This document shows positions 8,623 to 14,251 of a stretch of 23,810 nt of DNA, one piece after another. Below the pieces are notes generated by a model. The model ran no database searches. It saw only the letters and a program-made list of their open reading frames with translations, and was not told the DNA's origin. Both the position numbers and the translations under genes were made by a program. The stretch is from Planctomycetota bacterium. Lineage in GTDB: Bacteria; Planctomycetota; Planctomycetia; Isosphaerales; Isosphaeraceae. The DNA lies in NCBI GenBank assembly GCA_021777685.1, contig JAJYDH010000023.1, positions 1 to 23,810 on the forward strand, written 5' to 3'. Positions within the stretch are counted from its first letter, which is position 1, and each line of letters opens with the position of its first letter.

Positions 8623-8717
8623 ATGGTCGAGCACGGGAGTGAGGCGGCGTCGGCCCGATTGTGATAGCTTTTCGAAACGAAGCCACCGTCCCGCCCTCAC
8701 CCTCTTCGGTGCGAACC

Positions 8718-9704
8718 ATGCCAACCGTCCTCATCGGCGCGGAGCCGATCCGCGACCAGCCCGGCCCGTTCCGGACCGTCCTGGAGGCCGCCGGCTTCCG
8801 GGTCGTCGACCCGCCCACCCGGGAGCGGCTGACCGAGGCCAATCTCCTCGAATGGCTCCCCCAGTGCGACTCGATCATCGCGGGGGGAGAGTCGATCTCG
8901 GCCCGGGTCATCGAGGCGGCGCCGGGGCTCCGCGCGATCGCCCGGACCGGCGTGGGCTATGACGCGGTGGACGTCCCGGCGGCCTCGGCCCGGAAAATCG
9001 CCGTCTCGATCACGCCGGGGACGAACCAGGAATCCGTCGCCGAGCAGACATTTGCCCTGCTCCTGGCACTGACCAAGGACGTTCTCGCCCACGACCGGAC
9101 GATCCGCCAGGGCTCCTGGGTCCGATCCCCCCTGCCCCGGCCTCTCCGAGGGCTGACGATGGGGATCGTCGGCCTCGGCCGGATCGGCCAGGCGGTCGCC
9201 ACCCGGGCCGTCGCGTTCGGGATGAAGGTGATCGCCTTCGAGCCGACCGTGAACCGCGAGTTCAACGAGCGGTACGGCGTCCGACCGGTCGGCTTCGCGG
9301 AACTCCTGGCGGAAGCCGACGTCGTCAGCCTGCACCTGCCGCTGGTCGAGGGGACTCGCGGGCTGTTCGACCGCTCGACGTTCGCCCGGATGAAGCCGGG
9401 GGCCCTGCTGCTCAACACGTCGAGGGGCGGCCTGATCGTCGAGCCCGACCTCGTCGAGGCCCTCCGCTCGGGCCAGCTCGGAGGCGCCGGCCTGGACGTG
9501 TTCCACCGCGAGCCGCCCGAGGCCGACAACCCGCTCTGGGCCCTCCCGAACGTCGTCCTGACCCCCCACATGGCGGGCGTCGACACCCGCTCCATGGCCG
9601 ACATGGCCGAGATGGCGGCCCGGACCCTGGTCGAGCTGCACGAGGGGCGGTGGCCAGGCCATTGCGTGGTCAACCCCGAGGTCGCCCCCGGCTGGAAATG
9701 GTGA
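8718..9704 (+). CDS. Phosphoglycerate dehydrogenase-like 2-hydroxyacid dehydrogenase
   Basis: The 328-aa product belongs to the D-2-hydroxyacid dehydrogenase family. It shows RTGVGYDAVDV (~76-85), the Rossmann loop GLGRIG (152-157), NTSRGG with catalytic Arg236, the DVFHREPP acidic segment (~260-267) and TPHMAG with catalytic His284. It resembles D-3-phosphoglycerate dehydrogenase (first step of serine synthesis) but is the short form without the C-terminal regulatory/ACT domain of SerA, so a distinct substrate is possible. The open frame extends to a GTG at 8661, but the additional 19 residues (rich in Ser/Pro) are not family-like; ATG at 8718 starts directly with the beta strand PTVLIGAEP. 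It is only about 27% GC-silent from its minus-strand paralogue by eye, so the two are not a recent duplication. Confidence 0.88.
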   Translation: MPTVLIGAEPIRDQPGPFRTVLEAAGFRVVDPPTRERLTEANLLEWLPQCDSIIAGGESISARVIEAAPGLRAIARTGVGYDAVDVPAASARKIAVSITPGTNQESVAEQTFALLLALTKDVLAHDRTIRQGSWVRSPLPRPLRGLTMGIVGLGRIGQAVATRAVAFGMKVIAFEPTVNREFNERYGVRPVGFAELLAEADVVSLHLPLVEGTRGLFDRSTFARMKPGALLLNTSRGGLIVEPDLVEALRSGQLGGAGLDVFHREPPEADNPLWALPNVVLTPHMAGVDTRSMADMAEMAARTLVELHEGRWPGHCVVNPEVAPGWKW

Positions 9705-9731
9705 GGACGCGCCGTCGGCCCGGGTCGGCGA

Positions 9732-9983
9732 TCATTCGGGGTCCGGCCCGGGCTGCCCCGACGATTCGGCCTCGATCCGCTTCATCTCGACCAGGAAATC
9801 CCGGTTGACCAGCCCCCGGATCATCTCCGACAGATATTCCGCGACGCTGGTCCCCCGGGCCTTGGCGATCATCTGCGCCTTGCCGACGATCGTCACGTCG
9901 AGCTTGACCACGGCATCGCGCCGCTCGGACGACCTCGGACGTCCCCGTTTCTTGCCCATCGTTGGCGGCTCCGACACGTTCAT
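9732..9983 (-). CDS. Small AT-hook plus ribbon-helix-helix-like putative DNA-binding protein
   Basis: The 83-aa protein begins with a basic segment containing GKKRGRPRS (residues ~10-18), the RGRP core of an AT-hook that binds the minor groove of AT-rich DNA. Then comes AVVKLDVTIVGKAQMIAKARGTSVAEYLSEMIRGLV (~23-58 region): a short beta strand followed by two helices, the layout of ribbon-helix-helix (CopG/Arc-like) proteins. A charged tail (VEMKRIEAESSG) ends it. The start may be ATG 9983 (GGGAAG 8 nt upstream) or ATG 9959, which begins MGKKRGRP with GGAG 9 nt upstream. Its 3' end converges on the preceding dehydrogenase gene. Upstream lies the AT-rich island with a palindrome at 10111-10125. 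A transcription regulator or antitoxin-type role is inferred; no toxin gene is adjacent. High GC3 supports real coding. Confidence 0.7.
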   Translation of the reverse strand: MNVSEPPTMGKKRGRPRSSERRDAVVKLDVTIVGKAQMIAKARGTSVAEYLSEMIRGLVNRDFLVEMKRIEAESSGQPGPDPE

Positions 9984-10106
9984 CCGGCGGACTTCCCGCG
10001 ATTCGCCCCTAGCCTAACCGGTCGACGAATCTGACGCATATTACAATTCACCAAAACTCCCCATTTTGACAGCTGCCAGAAATCGATTGAGACAAATTTT
10101 TTTTCT

Positions 10107-10135
10107 TTGATTTAAGTAACTTAAAACCGTACACT
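10107..10135 (+). promoter_or_regulatory. Sigma-70-like promoter candidate upstream of the 102-aa orphan gene
   Basis: TTGATT (10107-10112, 4 of 6 to the -35 consensus) is separated by exactly 17 nt from TACACT (10130-10135, 4 of 6 to the -10). Predicted transcription start is about 10141-10143. The location in the most AT-rich stretch of the window supports it. Confidence 0.5.
10111..10125. promoter_or_regulatory. Operator-like palindrome within the promoter spacer
   Basis: TTTAAGT-A-ACTTAAA is a perfect 7-bp inverted repeat with a single central base. It overlaps the end of the -35 hexamer and the spacer of the promoter, a common position for a repressor site. The adjacent AT-hook/RHH-like protein is an obvious candidate ligand, by inference only. 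Confidence 0.45.
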
Positions 10136-10141
10136 GGATTT

Positions 10142-10161
10142 ATTGGGCGATGAGGCCCAAT
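10142..10161 (+). promoter_or_regulatory. Stem-loop at the predicted 5' end of the transcript
   Basis: ATTGGGC pairs perfectly with GCCCAAT across a GATGAG loop. Its first base falls at the predicted transcription start, so the RNA would begin with this hairpin. Confidence 0.45.
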
Positions 10162-10173
10162 TGAACGGCTTAA

Positions 10174-10203
10174 ACCGGGAGTCATCGGAGATGACCTCTC
10201 GGT
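10174..10203 (+). promoter_or_regulatory. Second stem-loop of the leader
   Basis: Thirteen base pairs form between 10174-10186 and 10190-10203 with a GGA loop, one G-U pair and one bulged C. The inner part is GTCATC/GATGAC. No T-run follows, so it is not a standard terminator. Confidence 0.45.
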
Positions 10204-10228
10204 CCCGTGGATCTGTTTGAAAATGGGA

Positions 10229-10244
10229 GGCTCGATGTCGAGCC
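10229..10244 (+). promoter_or_regulatory. Third stem-loop, with an ATG in its loop
   Basis: GGCTCG and CGAGCC form a perfect 6-bp stem around an ATGT loop. The ATG at 10235 is preceded by GGGAGG at 10225-10230 and opens a 25-codon frame ending at 10312. Confidence 0.4.
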
Positions 10245-10312
10245 GTATCCGGACACTCTCACCAGCCCTCGACCCCAATCCCGCGAGATCGACCCGCCAG
10301 GAATTCCATTAG
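10235..10312 (+). CDS. Possible 25-aa leader peptide
   Basis: The frame starts at an ATG 4 nt after GGGAGG, an acceptable ribosome-binding site, and encodes a peptide beginning MSSRIRTLSPALDPN and ending RQEFH. It has no recognisable family and no run of one amino acid that would suggest attenuation. It could equally be chance; the interest lies in its start codon being placed in the hairpin loop at 10229-10244, within the long leader of the orphan gene. Confidence 0.2.
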   Translation: MSSRIRTLSPALDPNPARSTRQEFH

Positions 10313-10527
10313 CCGCACCGCATCCTCGACGTCGGCGTTCGCCCCGCGATCGACGGCATCGAGGTCGCCCGGAGGACCGGCCATCCCTTCTCCGAGGGGG
10401 GATCGGCCTCTTGCGATGATCCCGATCGGGGACCCGGCCAGAACGGCCCCCATGATCGACGAGACGAGCGGAATGGAAGAACCACACCAACGATTTCGCA
10501 CCCGGACCAGGGAAGAAGGGAAGATCG

Positions 10528-10836
10528 ATGATCGTCGCTCAGCTCGCCAAAATCGACACGACCATGACCCCCGAGCTTCGTCTCTTCGACGTCCCGAATG
10601 ACGACCGACAGGTCGAGATCCGTCGGGTCGCCAGACTGTTGGACTCCTGGCTGATGGCCCAGGAGTCCCCCGCCCCCGACCCCGAGGCCGTCCACAAGGT
10701 CGAATGCAAGCTGCACGCCTCGATCAAGAACAGCTCGCTCTTTGGGTCCGTCTTGAGCTTCGCGGGCCTCAACCTCTGGGTCGACGAGCGGACGCCCGAG
10801 GGGGTCGTCGAGATCCAGGAGTCGATCAATCTGTGA
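10528..10836 (+). CDS. Hypothetical protein, 102 aa, orphan
   Basis: I do not recognise this protein. It has no signal peptide or membrane segment. It is mixed alpha/charged in the first half (PNDDRQVEIRRVARLLDSWLMAQ, ~23-45, likely helical) with a Pro/Asp-rich hinge SPAPDPE (~47-53), a segment KVECKLHASIKNSS (~57-70) and a C-terminus VDERTPEGVVEIQESINL. Strong G/C bias at third codon positions and an AAGGGAAG ribosome-binding site just upstream of ATG 10528 argue that it is a real gene. An internal ATG at 10564 is a less likely start. It is followed after 67 nt by the convergent sua5 gene. The 390-nt leader with three hairpins suggests post-transcriptional control. Confidence 0.7.
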   Translation: MIVAQLAKIDTTMTPELRLFDVPNDDRQVEIRRVARLLDSWLMAQESPAPDPEAVHKVECKLHASIKNSSLFGSVLSFAGLNLWVDERTPEGVVEIQESINL

Positions 10837-10903
10837 TCGAGGATACCGAGATCGAAGGCCGGGCGGCCGTCGCCCGGCCATCGCACCGTTCAGGCCGAAA
10901 CGA

Positions 10904-11950
10904 TCAGGCGTTCCCCTCGGGGGAGGTCGACTCTTCGACGGGCCAGGGCCGGGTCGCCCGCCAGATCCGGTCGCGGACCGCGCGCCATCGGGGCTCGTCC
11001 GGGGGCGGGATGATGGCGAGATAGTCGAGATCGGGGGCCCGGTCCAGGTGGTGGAGGTGGTGGTAGAGGGATCGGGCGGCGGAGGTGGGGCTATGGTGGC
11101 GGACGTGGGACGTGTGGCGGGCCGGACCCCGGGGCCAGGGCTCGGGGAGGGGCCCGATCGAGATCAGGAGATACCGGCCGCCGACCGGATGGGCGAAGAA
11201 TCGGTCACGGTCGATCCGGTAGGCCGGCTTCCTCGGCGCGTAATGGACCGACATCAGGCCCGGGCTTCGAAAATCGGAGGCTTCGACGTGGGATTCGAGC
11301 CGGTCCACCGGCTCCCCGAGCGTACTCGCCAGCAGTTCCTGGGTGATCTGGCCGGGCCGGAGGACGATCGGTCGCGGGCCCGAGAGGTCGAGGACGCTCG
11401 ACTCCAGGCCGATCGCGGTCCAGCCGCTGTCGAGGATCAGGTCGACCTTGCCGTCGAGGTCTTCCAGGACGTGCTCGGCGGCCGTCGGCGAGACGCCGGT
11501 CGATCGGTTGGCGCTCGGCGCGGCGATTGGCCGGCCGGCCGCGCGGATCAGCTTCCGGGCGACCTTCGGCCGGGGGACGCGGACGCCGACGGTGTCATGG
11601 CCGGCGGTGACGATGTCGGGGATGATCGGCGACCGGGGCAGGACCAGCGTGAGCGGGCCGGGCCAGAACCGATCCGCGAGGAGTTCGGCCCGATCCGGCC
11701 AGCGGGAGACGCAGGCGGCGGCCTCGTCCCGGTAAGCGATGTGGACGATCAGGGGATTGGTCGACGGCCGTCCCTTGGCCTCGAAGATCCGGGCGACGGC
11801 CTCGGGATTCGTCGCGTCGGCGCCGAGGCCGTAGACGGTCTCGGTCGCGAACGCGACGAGGCCGCCGGATCGGATGATCTCGGCGGCCTCGGCGATCGCG
11901 AGCGGGTCGGGGTCGTCGGGGTCGACCGGGATGACGCGGGTGTTGGGCAC
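10904..11950 (-). CDS. sua5: L-threonylcarbamoyladenylate synthase (Sua5/YwlC family, long form)
   Basis: The 348-aa product makes threonylcarbamoyl-AMP from threonine, bicarbonate and ATP, the first step of the t6A37 modification of ANN-decoding tRNAs, in the cytoplasm. The YrdC-like domain (~1-205) shows TETVYGLGADA (~36-46), the KGRP motif (59-62), NPLIVH, WPGPLTLVL and PSANRSTG. The C-terminal Sua5 domain (~230-345) begins with the linker SPGLMSVHYAPRKP, distinguishing the long Sua5 from short TsaC. The start is GTG, supported by a strong GGAGGT 4-5 nt upstream; the protein then begins PNTRVIPVDP. It lies 36 nt after the DHS-like gene on the same strand, so cotranscription with the polyamine genes is likely. 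A His-rich stretch at ~280-305 is within the C-terminal domain. Confidence 0.93.
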   Translation of the reverse strand: MPNTRVIPVDPDDPDPLAIAEAAEIIRSGGLVAFATETVYGLGADATNPEAVARIFEAKGRPSTNPLIVHIAYRDEAAACVSRWPDRAELLADRFWPGPLTLVLPRSPIIPDIVTAGHDTVGVRVPRPKVARKLIRAAGRPIAAPSANRSTGVSPTAAEHVLEDLDGKVDLILDSGWTAIGLESSVLDLSGPRPIVLRPGQITQELLASTLGEPVDRLESHVEASDFRSPGLMSVHYAPRKPAYRIDRDRFFAHPVGGRYLLISIGPLPEPWPRGPARHTSHVRHHSPTSAARSLYHHLHHLDRAPDLDYLAIIPPPDEPRWRAVRDRIWRATRPWPVEESTSPEGNA

Positions 11951-11986
11951 GGCAACCTCCGGCCGCCCGTCGGCGAGGACATCGGC

Positions 11987-13111
11987 TTACGCCTTCGCTT
12001 CCTCGGCGAGCCGGGCGAGGTAGGCGTCCTTCAGGGCGCCATAGCTGGCCTCGCGCGAGTCGTAAAGCCTCTTGAGGGGCCGGGCTTCGTGGCGGGCCAG
12101 GGCGTAGGCGGTCAGCAGCGGCAGGGCGATCGTGCTGTCGGTGTAGCAGGTCACGGAGTCGGGTAGTTTCTCGGGGTCGACCTTGCCCCAGGTCATCGCC
12201 TCGGTCGCGGTGGCGCCGGAGAGTCCGCCAGTGTCGGGCCGGGCGTCGGTGATCTGGAGGAAGTAGTCGTGCCCGGCCTCTTCCAGGCCGAGGACCTCCT
12301 GGATCTGCGGCTCGGTCTGGAGCATGAAGTTCTTCGGGCTCCCGCCGCCCAGGATCAGGACGCCCGAGTGGCCCCCGTCGCGCTTGGCCTTGTAGACGAT
12401 CGAGGCCGTCTCGTTGACGTCGCGAAGGGAGTCGATCTGGAGCTTCGAGTCGAGCATGCTGAGCGCGGCGAGGTTCATGCCGATCGAGCTGTCGCCGGGG
12501 CTCGACGTGTAGATCGGCACCCCGCACTCGAACGCGGCGGCCAGCAGGCTGTTGGCCGGCCGGCCGAGGGCCTCGGCGCGGGCCTGGAGGTAGCGCCCGA
12601 CCTCGTAATGGAACTCGGCCGTGCCCATCGGCCTGGCGAAGACGTCGGTCCGGATCAGCTCTCGGTAGAAGCTGTCGGTGTCGAGCAGCGTCTTGTAGTC
12701 GAAGACGATGTCGTAGATCCGGATGATCGCGTTCTCTCGGAGCGCGTAGTCGTCCAGGTTCGGGCGGCTCTGGTGCAGGGGCAGGTCGAGCGCGTAGTGG
12801 GTGTCGTGATAGAGGTTCGCCCCGGTCGAGACGATCCAGTCGACGAACCCCGCGCGGATCAGTGGGATGAGGCAGCTCATCCCCATCCCGGCGGGCGTGA
12901 GCGCGCCGGAGATCGTCAGCCCGACCGTGCAGTCGGGCGCGAGCATCTTCCGGGTGAAGACCTGGCAGACTTCGCGGAGCCGGCCCGCGTTGTAGCTGAG
13001 GAACGCCCGGTCGATCAGGTCGGCGGCGAGATCGCCCCCGGTCACGGCCGGCGGGGCGATCCTGTGCTGGCTGACCTTGTGCAGGTACTTCTCGTGGTCG
13101 TGGCCGCTCAT
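11987..13111 (-). CDS. Deoxyhypusine-synthase-family protein, probably a polyamine (homospermidine-type) synthase
   Basis: The 374-aa product has the deoxyhypusine synthase fold: an NAD-dependent enzyme moving an aminobutyl group through an enzyme-lysine imine. The hallmark TWGKV contains the catalytic lysine (Lys310), matching the SWGK of eukaryotic DHS. Other family features are GLTISGALTPAGMG (~64-77), WIVSTGANLYHD (~92-103), PIYTSSPGDSSIG (~199-211), LILGGGSPKNF (~252-262) and SGATATEAMTWGK (~298-310). Bacteria lack eIF5A, so the substrate is expected to be a small polyamine, as in bacterial DHS-derived homospermidine synthases. The start overlaps the stop of the upstream arginine decarboxylase as ATGA (13108-13111), implying translational coupling; agmatine or its derivative may thus be the co-substrate. 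The frame is open far upstream (to 13825), but that part is the out-of-frame shadow of the decarboxylase. Confidence 0.88.
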   Translation of the reverse strand: MSGHDHEKYLHKVSQHRIAPPAVTGGDLAADLIDRAFLSYNAGRLREVCQVFTRKMLAPDCTVGLTISGALTPAGMGMSCLIPLIRAGFVDWIVSTGANLYHDTHYALDLPLHQSRPNLDDYALRENAIIRIYDIVFDYKTLLDTDSFYRELIRTDVFARPMGTAEFHYEVGRYLQARAEALGRPANSLLAAAFECGVPIYTSSPGDSSIGMNLAALSMLDSKLQIDSLRDVNETASIVYKAKRDGGHSGVLILGGGSPKNFMLQTEPQIQEVLGLEEAGHDYFLQITDARPDTGGLSGATATEAMTWGKVDPEKLPDSVTCYTDSTIALPLLTAYALARHEARPLKRLYDSREASYGALKDAYLARLAEEAKA

Positions 13112-13653
13112 GGGAGGAGGATCGCGGCGGCGACGACGGTGGTCCAGAGGCCGTCCCTGTGGCCGACGGCGGTCGCGGTGACTTCCTTGGTCTGGTAGAT
13201 CACGTCGGCGATCCGCCAGATCTCGCGCTTCTCGTCCCACGAGCTGTTGGGGTTGAACTCGACCCCGAGCACGGTGGCGAGCATCTCGGCGGCGAGATCC
13301 TCGGCATAATCGGCGGCGAACTTGGCGGTCTGGCCGTAGGCGTGGTGCTCGGACAGGTAGCCGAAGGTGCTCCGGTCGCGAGGCTTGGCCACGCCGACGC
13401 TGGCGGCGATCAGCCGATTGGGCTCGGCCGTGGCGCACTCGCTCATCACGACGTGGACGATCTGCCCGGGTTGGAGCTGCGGGAGCCCCTGCTCGACCGT
13501 GATCTCCTCGCAATTCGGCGGGAAGATGCTGGAGACCCGGACGAGGTTGTAGCAGGCGATGGAGGCGTCGCGGAGGGCCATCTCGAAGCTGGTCAGCTTC
13601 TCGCGGTGGACGCCGACGCCCTTGGTGAAGAAGAGTTGTTTCGGTACGTACAT
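13108..13653 (-). CDS. pdaD: Pyruvoyl-dependent arginine decarboxylase
   Basis: The 181-aa proenzyme fits PvlArgDC, which decarboxylates arginine to agmatine. Such enzymes self-cleave between two serines, the second becoming a pyruvoyl group. The motif is NLVRVSSIFPPNCEEI, with the serine pair at 41-42, predicting a ~41-residue beta chain and a ~140-residue alpha chain. Further family features are HVVMSECATAEPNRLIAASVG (split over ~68-88) and the C-terminal TEVTATA-like strand (KEVTATAVGHRDGLW). The open frame reaches 13773, but ATG 13653 begins MYVPKQLFFTKGVG as in the family and follows GGGGAGGT 13 nt upstream. It overlaps the DHS-like gene by an ATGA. A long GC-rich leader (~200 nt) separates it from the upstream tRNA terminator. 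Confidence 0.9.
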   Translation of the reverse strand: MYVPKQLFFTKGVGVHREKLTSFEMALRDASIACYNLVRVSSIFPPNCEEITVEQGLPQLQPGQIVHVVMSECATAEPNRLIAASVGVAKPRDRSTFGYLSEHHAYGQTAKFAADYAEDLAAEMLATVLGVEFNPNSSWDEKREIWRIADVIYQTKEVTATAVGHRDGLWTTVVAAAILLP

Positions 13654-13666
13654 CGGCGTGTCTGAC

Positions 13667-13674
13667 ACCTCCCC
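13667..13674 (-). promoter_or_regulatory. Ribosome-binding site of the arginine decarboxylase
   Basis: GGGGAGGT on the minus strand, 13 nt before ATG 13653, selects this start over the upstream in-frame one at 13773. Confidence 0.55.
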
Positions 13675-13856
13675 GGCCGGACGCCCCCCGGTCCGACTCG
13701 ACCGGAGGAGGATCGGCACCGTGGCCTCGCGGATCGACCGGCGACCCCGACGGGCCCCGATCCGACGCCGCATTCGACGAAAACCCCGAGCTATCCGGCG
13801 TCGGCGACCAGGCCGCCGCCCTCATCTCTCGACGACCGGCGGCCTCAACGACCCCG

Positions 13857-13889
13857 AAAAAAAGCCGCCCGACCCAAGAAGGGCCGGGC
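13857..13889 (-). terminator. Intrinsic terminator of the tRNA-Met gene
   Basis: On the minus strand GCCCGGCCC pairs with GGGTCGGGC (9 bp, one G-U) around TTCTT, then GGC and a run of seven T follow. It lies 22 nt beyond the tRNA 3' end. This is the best rho-independent terminator in the window and separates the tRNA from the polyamine operon. Confidence 0.88.
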
Positions 13890-13910
13890 CTGATCTGATC
13901 CGATGGGAGA

Positions 13911-13983
13911 TTGCGCCGGCAGGAATCGAACCTACGACCTCCAGGTTATGAGCCTGGCGAGCTAGCCGCTGCTCCACGGCGCA
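13911..13983 (-). tRNA. tRNA-Met(CAT), initiator type
   Basis: All arms fold on the minus strand: acceptor TGCGCCG/CGGCGCA (7 bp), D-stem GAGC/GCTC, anticodon stem CCAGG/CCTGG with loop CTCATAA, variable AGGTC, T-stem GTAGG/CCTGC with loop TTCGATT, discriminator A. CCA is not encoded. The purine-11:pyrimidine-24 pair (A-T) in the D-stem, the GGAGCAG start of the D-arm and the AGGTC variable loop match the initiator tRNA rather than elongator Met or Ile2. It is unusual in having T1-A72 paired instead of a mismatch, and AGG:CCT rather than GGG:CCC in the anticodon stem. A -10-like TATGAT lies 5 nt upstream (13989-13994). A terminator follows at 13857-13889. Confidence 0.93.
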
Positions 13984-14071
13984 ACTGGATCATATCGAAT
14001 CGAATGACCGAAGAAAAGTCCCATTTCTCACCATCCCGAAATCTTCATCGGGCGGCTTGCGGCCGAGTCTC

Positions 14072-14251
14072 TCACCAGTCATTCGACACAGCGAAATTGT
14101 ACCAGGGGCCGAAAATCGGATTCGGGCGATAGGCGAAGCCGTGTGACATCGTGCCCGGGCCGATGCCGTCCTGGCCGGCGTGGGTCCGGAAGTAGACACC
14201 TCCCCCGACGTCGGAGGCCATCCGGTCGACGTGGTAGAGATACCAGGCCAT
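14072..14251 (-). CDS. Small conserved-looking protein, 59 aa (or C-terminal remnant)
   Basis: This frame opens with ATG at 14251 and ends with TGA at 14072, encoding a peptide beginning MAWYLYHVDRMASDVGGG, then VYFRTHAGQDGIGPGTMSHG and ending FGPWYNFAVSNDW. It is aromatic- and glycine-rich, unlike a random GC-rich shadow frame, with mostly G/C third positions. By recollection it looks like a family of small uncharacterised planctomycete proteins, but I cannot confirm that. It sits immediately downstream of the Uma2 relic on the same strand. No strong ribosome-binding site is visible (CTTCAGAAG precedes), so it may be a truncated relic. Function unknown. Confidence 0.4.
   Translation of the reverse strand: MAWYLYHVDRMASDVGGGVYFRTHAGQDGIGPGTMSHGFAYRPNPIFGPWYNFAVSNDW

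Larger units (their letters stand above)
9984..10527. other. 544-nt intergenic region with AT-rich island and structured leader
   Basis: No convincing long ORF occurs here. From about 10030 to 10140 the base composition drops to strongly AT-rich, with a T8 run at 10097-10104, unlike any other part of the window. It contains a promoter candidate (10107-10135), an inverted repeat (10111-10125) and three successive stem-loops (10142-10161, 10174-10203, 10229-10244). A 25-codon ORF begins in the loop of the third. From 10313 to 10527 the DNA is GC-rich again and I see only the ribosome-binding site of the next gene. Confidence 0.6.

Noticed and set aside
10097..10104. T8 run as a rho-independent terminator
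   Set aside because: No stable stem lies directly upstream on the plus strand; it is better explained as part of the AT-rich promoter region.
10259..10501. Minus-strand 80-aa and neighbouring ORFs before the orphan gene
   Set aside because: No ribosome-binding site or motif, and the three frames compete; likely chance openness in GC-rich DNA.
13112..13825. N-terminal extension of the DHS-like frame to 612 aa
   Set aside because: The extra part reads the arginine decarboxylase gene out of frame; family similarity begins at ATG 13111.
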